Assembly: GCA_946412355.1 (NCBI GenBank)
Contig: CAMKGX010000015.1
Span: forward strand, 1-34,880
DNA: 34,880 nucleotides
Source of the DNA: an uncultured Clostridia bacterium
GTDB lineage: Bacteria; Bacillota; Clostridia; Oscillospirales; Oscillospiraceae
Direction: 5' to 3'
In this document: positions 31,767 to 34,880 of the stretch, piece after piece
How the letters are laid out: each line of letters opens with the position of its first letter
How positions within the stretch are numbered: the stretch's first letter is position 1
Position numbers and translations under genes: made by a program
The notes under the pieces: generated by a model
What the model was told of the DNA's origin: nothing
Databases searched by the model: none
Seen by the model: only the letters and a program-made list of their open reading frames with translations

Positions 31767-33125
31767 TTACGCCTCCTTCTTCGCGGCAGCCTCGGCGGCG
31801 GCCTTGGCCTTCATTCTGGCATTGTTCACCTTTTGCTTGCCCAGGCGGAAGGCGTGGGTCAGCGGCAGGCGGGCGGGGCAGGTGTAGGTGCAGGCGCCGC
31901 ACTCGATGCAGTCCATGCCGTGGAGCTGGTTCTGCCAGGCGTCGATATCGCCCTTCATCAAATACTTATACATAAAGATGGGCTCGAGGCGGATGGGACA
32001 TACGCCCACGCACTTGCCGCAGCGGATGCACTGGGGGTTGGCCTCGTGCTTCTCCTCGTCGCCGGCGAAGGCCAGCATGGCGCCGGTGCCCTTGCCCACG
32101 GTGACGTCGGTATCATACTGGGCCATGCCCATCATGGGACCGCCCATAATCAGCTTGTAGGTCTCGTCCTTCAGGCCGCCGCAGGCGTCGAACAGCTTGG
32201 CAATGGGGGTGCCGATGGGGCACTCGATGTTCTTGGGCTCGATGACGCCGGAGCCGGACACGGTGACGATCTTGCTCACCACGGGCATGCCCTCGTACAC
32301 GGCCCGGTAGATGGCGCAGGTGGTGTTCAGGTTGAAGATGCAGCAGCCGGCGTCGGCAGGCAGCTTGCCGGAGGGCACCTGGCGGCCGGACACGGCCTGG
32401 CAAAGCTGCTTTTCCGCGCCCTGGGGATACCGGGTGTGGAGCACCTCCACCTTGACGGGGGCCTTCAGCTCGGCGATCTTGGCGTTGAGCACGTCGGCGG
32501 CGTTCTGCTTGTTGGCCTCGATGCCGATGTACACCTTGTCCACGCCGAAGCACTTGGCCAGCAGCGTGGCGCCCTTGATGACCTGGTCGGGCCGCTCCAG
32601 CATGGTGCGGTGGTCGCCGGTGATGTAGGGCTCGCACTCGGCGGCGTTGATGATGACGTAATCCACCTTGCCAAGGCCGGAAGAAATCTTCACGTGGGTG
32701 GGGAAGGTGGCGCCGCCCTGGCCCACGATGCCGGCGTTCTTCACGATGTCCACCAGCTCCTCGGGGGTGAGGCTGTCGGGATTCTCCACCGGCTTGACGG
32801 CGTCGCAGACGGTGTCCTGGAAATCGTTTTCGATGACCACGGACATCATTTTACCGCCCATGGAGAAGGGGCGGGGCTCCACAGCCTTCACCGTGCCGGA
32901 CACGGAGGCGTGGATGGGGGCGGAAACGAAACCGCCGGGCTCACCGATGCGCTGGCCGATGGTGACGTGGTCACCGGGGGCCACAATGGGCTTGCAGGGC
33001 GCACCGATGTGCATAGACATGGGAATGACCACCTCCGCCGGCGGAGCCAGCTTCTCGATGGCCTTTTCATTGGTAGCGGCCTTCATGTCATTGGGATGAA
33101 CGCCGCCAAAGAAAGCTTGTGCCAT
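31767..33125 (-). CDS. rnfC: Electron transport complex subunit RnfC (NAD-binding)
   Basis: 452 residues from the ATG at 33125; a GTG three codons earlier lies inside the ribosome site GAGGTGA and is rejected. RnfC exchanges electrons with NAD. An N-terminal barrel-sandwich domain (VAPGDHVTIGQRIG...SVSGTV), the NADH/FMN-binding Rossmann part (GQGGATFPTHVK, INAAECEPYITGDHR), a SLBB-like segment and two [4Fe-4S] motifs (CIRCGKCVGVCP, CIECGACTYTCP) are seen in order. First gene of rnfCDGEAB, the usual order. Confidence 0.97.
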   Translation of the reverse strand: MAQAFFGGVHPNDMKAATNEKAIEKLAPPAEVVIPMSMHIGAPCKPIVAPGDHVTIGQRIGEPGGFVSAPIHASVSGTVKAVEPRPFSMGGKMMSVVIENDFQDTVCDAVKPVENPDSLTPEELVDIVKNAGIVGQGGATFPTHVKISSGLGKVDYVIINAAECEPYITGDHRTMLERPDQVIKGATLLAKCFGVDKVYIGIEANKQNAADVLNAKIAELKAPVKVEVLHTRYPQGAEKQLCQAVSGRQVPSGKLPADAGCCIFNLNTTCAIYRAVYEGMPVVSKIVTVSGSGVIEPKNIECPIGTPIAKLFDACGGLKDETYKLIMGGPMMGMAQYDTDVTVGKGTGAMLAFAGDEEKHEANPQCIRCGKCVGVCPIRLEPIFMYKYLMKGDIDAWQNQLHGMDCIECGACTYTCPARLPLTHAFRLGKQKVNNARMKAKAAAEAAAKKEA

Positions 33126-33207
33126 TGTCTTCACCTCATCTTACTACTTGGCAGCATGGCTGCCGCCTGGTTGTCAGGCGGCGCTATGCCACCTCATACT
33201 GCTCATT

Positions 33208-33236
33208 ATCATAGCGCAAAAAGGGCCTCTTGTCCA
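33208..33236 (-). promoter_or_regulatory. Promoter of rnfCDGEAB
   Basis: On the minus strand TGGACA, a 17-base spacer and TATGAT, 83 bases before rnfC. The leader contains two hairpins that share bases (stems 33150-33155/33159-33164 and 33162-33169/33175-33182). No Rex-type site was recognised. Confidence 0.72.
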
Positions 33237-33316
33237 GTGCGGGACGGCAAAAATCGGGGCGAAGCCCTATTTTTCCTTCAATTTCCACCATCTGCCCCCG
33301 CCTTTTGCCGGGGCTC

Positions 33317-33345
33317 TTGCGTTTTACGGCGGAGTATGCTATACT
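33317..33345 (+). promoter_or_regulatory. Promoter of the DUF975 gene
   Basis: TTGCGT, 17 bases, TATACT, with TG one base before the -10 (extended -10). It ends 80 bases before the start codon. Confidence 0.75.
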
Positions 33346-33425
33346 TTTTCGCCGTAGAAGGATTATCCCGCGCTCTATTATTTATATTGTACCGTGCTGC
33401 CCCGTCAGCACAGAAAGGACCGAAA

Positions 33426-34178
33426 ATGCTGTTAGATCGCAAAGGCATCAAGGCCGAGGCCAAGGGCATCGTCAAGACCGCCCGGGTGTCCGCCTATACG
33501 TTCACACTGGTTTATCTGCTAATCATCGCGGCCCTGACGGTGGTGGGCAACCTGTTCGGCGCCGAGACCACCGTGGACCCGGAGATCGAGCTGCAATTGC
33601 GGCAGATGGGCATCGTGGTGGTGGAGATCCCCCACCTCATCACCGTGCCCGCCTCCATCGCCGCCTTTATCTCCCTGGTGGTGGGCTTTGCCGAGGTGGT
33701 GTTCGGCTGCGGCTACAACCTGTATCACCTGGGCGTGCGCCGGGGCCGTGAGATGGGCTACAACACCCTCACCGAGGCCTTCACCTTTGCCGGCAAGGCC
33801 ATTTTGCTGGCGGTGGTGATGGAGATTTTCGTCTTCCTGTGGTCCCTGCTGTTCGTCATCCCCGGCATTATCGCCGCCTACCGTTACCGCTTCGCCATGC
33901 TGAACCTGTGCGAGAACCCCGACATCGGCATCATGGACGCCATCCGTATGTCCAAGGTGCAGACCGCGGGGTACAAGTGGCAGCTGTTCGTGGTGGACCT
34001 GAGCTTCCTGGGCTGGCTCATCCTCAGCGCCTGCACCGCCGGCATCCTGCTGATCTGGGTGGAGCCCTACATCTGCCAGACCAATATCGGCTGCTTCCAG
34101 GTGTGCAAGAAGGCCAGCGGCGTGGGCTCCTTCCCCAATGACAACCCGGGGGATCACTTCCAGAGCTGGAACGTGTGA
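33426..34178 (+). CDS. DUF975 family membrane protein
   Basis: 250 residues from the ATG at 33426, with AAAGGA eight bases upstream; the much longer open frame running back to 31833 is rnfC antisense. Six or so hydrophobic segments are present. The family features KAEAK near the N-terminus, GYNLYHLGVRRGREMGYNTLTEAF and VIPGIIAAYRYRFAMLNLCENP are clear. DUF975 proteins are integral membrane proteins without a proven function, related to the YesL/YciC-type glycerophosphoryl-linked families. Single-gene unit divergent from rnf. Confidence 0.87.
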   Translation: MLLDRKGIKAEAKGIVKTARVSAYTFTLVYLLIIAALTVVGNLFGAETTVDPEIELQLRQMGIVVVEIPHLITVPASIAAFISLVVGFAEVVFGCGYNLYHLGVRRGREMGYNTLTEAFTFAGKAILLAVVMEIFVFLWSLLFVIPGIIAAYRYRFAMLNLCENPDIGIMDAIRMSKVQTAGYKWQLFVVDLSFLGWLILSACTAGILLIWVEPYICQTNIGCFQVCKKASGVGSFPNDNPGDHFQSWNV

Positions 34179-34234
34179 GTTTTCCACATGAGGTGTGGAT
34201 ACATAATAGTATAGTATCGCAGAATGATATCGCA

Positions 34235-34270
34235 GACCGCGGCGTCCGAAAGGGCGCCGCGGGTTTGTTT
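34235..34270 (+). terminator. Terminator of the DUF975 gene
   Basis: Perfect stem CCGCGGCG/CGCCGCGG, extended by TCC/GGG around a GAAA loop, followed by a T-rich tail. Confidence 0.85.
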
Positions 34271-34279
34271 TACATTTGT

Positions 34280-34880
34280 TGCCGCTCACCATCCACCCAG
34301 CCCATGTGGTTTTCGTTACCGGGGTACGGGCCGCCGAGTCGTCGGCCCCTACGGTGGGAAGGGTGATGCCGTTTGCCATTCAACCGGCCGGGCGGGTATC
34401 GTTACCCGGGCGGCGGGCGATTCGTGAATCGCCCCTACGGTGTAATTGTGGCGGCATCGGTTTTTTCGTTCCGTAGGGCGGGACCTGCGTGTCCCGCCTT
34501 GCCGGTTGGCGGGGTTGCGGGGGGCAGGGGCTGCGTAGGGCGCGACGACTCGGCGCGCCGTGACACGGGGCGGCATTGATAAAGGGCGTCGTTGGTTGCG
34601 GAGGGGCATGGTTTTGTCCGTAGGGGCGGGGCTCTGCTCCGCCCGAGGTCTGGGCGATGGACGAGAAAAGGGCGGAGCAGAGCCCCGCCCCTACGCATGG
34701 TTGTCGTTACCCATGTACCGTTTAACCAGCTTTGGCGGTCATCGTTACCCGGCCGCGGGCCGCCGAGTCGTCGGCCCCTACGGTGGGATCGATGCCGTGT
34801 GCCATCCACCCGGCCTGGGTGGGTATCGTTACCTGGGCGGCGGGCGATTCGTGAATCGCCCCTACGGTGTAATCGTGGCG
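34280..34880. repeat. Palindromic repeat mosaic, block 3 (runs past the window)
   Basis: No gene. Units: 34328-34354 and 34757-34783 (GGGCCGCCGAGTCGTCGGCCC), 34415-34440 and 34842-34867 (GATTCGTGAATC), 34483-34501 (GCGGGACCTGCGTGTCCCGC), 34534-34644 (a GGCGCGACGAC unit, a connector and a GGGGCTCTGCTCC unit in the same order as 25575-25687), and 34670-34695 (inverse of the last). The array is cut by the window end. Confidence 0.88.

Overview
The window is GC-rich chromosomal DNA that looks like an anaerobic gut Firmicute of the Oscillospiraceae/Clostridia type. The evidence is a complete Rnf ion-pumping complex, a miaB-mutS-mutL-miaA-hfq-ylmE-sepF-divIVA chain, a GH53 galactanase with a sortase-like C-terminal anchor, and strong AGGAGG ribosome sites. 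This placement is inferred from gene content only.

Layout. 1-790: tRNA-Tyr, its terminator, an array of tiny hairpins and a composite palindromic repeat. 785-2209 (-): MATE transporter. 2210-2562: 3' remnant of an aldo/keto reductase, a terminator and a promoter. 2563-7086 (+): 1507-residue surface endo-galactanase. 7266-8450 (-): AT-rich patch with an HTH-SdpI fusion gene and a truncated SdpI remnant. 8451-20132 (-): ten co-directional genes from miaB down to a HAD phosphatase, covering tRNA modification, mismatch repair, Hfq and cell division. 20306-21680 (+): lspA-rluD, divergent from miaB. 21787-21862: tRNA-Val, the target of a 2.85 kb integrated element (21815-24713) carrying an Xre repressor, an HUH rolling-circle Rep and a tyrosine integrase. 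24714-25120: relics of a second, decayed insertion. 25121-25990, 27160-27990 and 34280-34880: dense mosaics of palindromic repeats around a DUF3592 membrane gene. 28035-33125 (-): rnfCDGEAB. 33426-34178 (+): DUF975 membrane protein.

How parts work together. Rnf couples ferredoxin oxidation to NAD reduction and ion export, as expected in a fermenter. The galactanase would supply galacto-oligosaccharides. The miaB operon groups genome and translation fidelity with division. The tRNA-Val element looks self-contained: Rep for a circular form, Int for insertion, and a repressor with two full operators and one half-operator overlapping a strong promoter.

Most noteworthy: (1) the interdomain linker of MutL is built from the same palindromic repeat family found between genes; (2) a copy of that family sits as a clean 105 bp insertion inside a third tRNA-Val att copy, with the empty site preserved twice nearby; (3) the compact Rep-Int-Xre element has a candidate replication-origin hairpin; (4) the palindromic mosaics swap stem cores between constant flanks.
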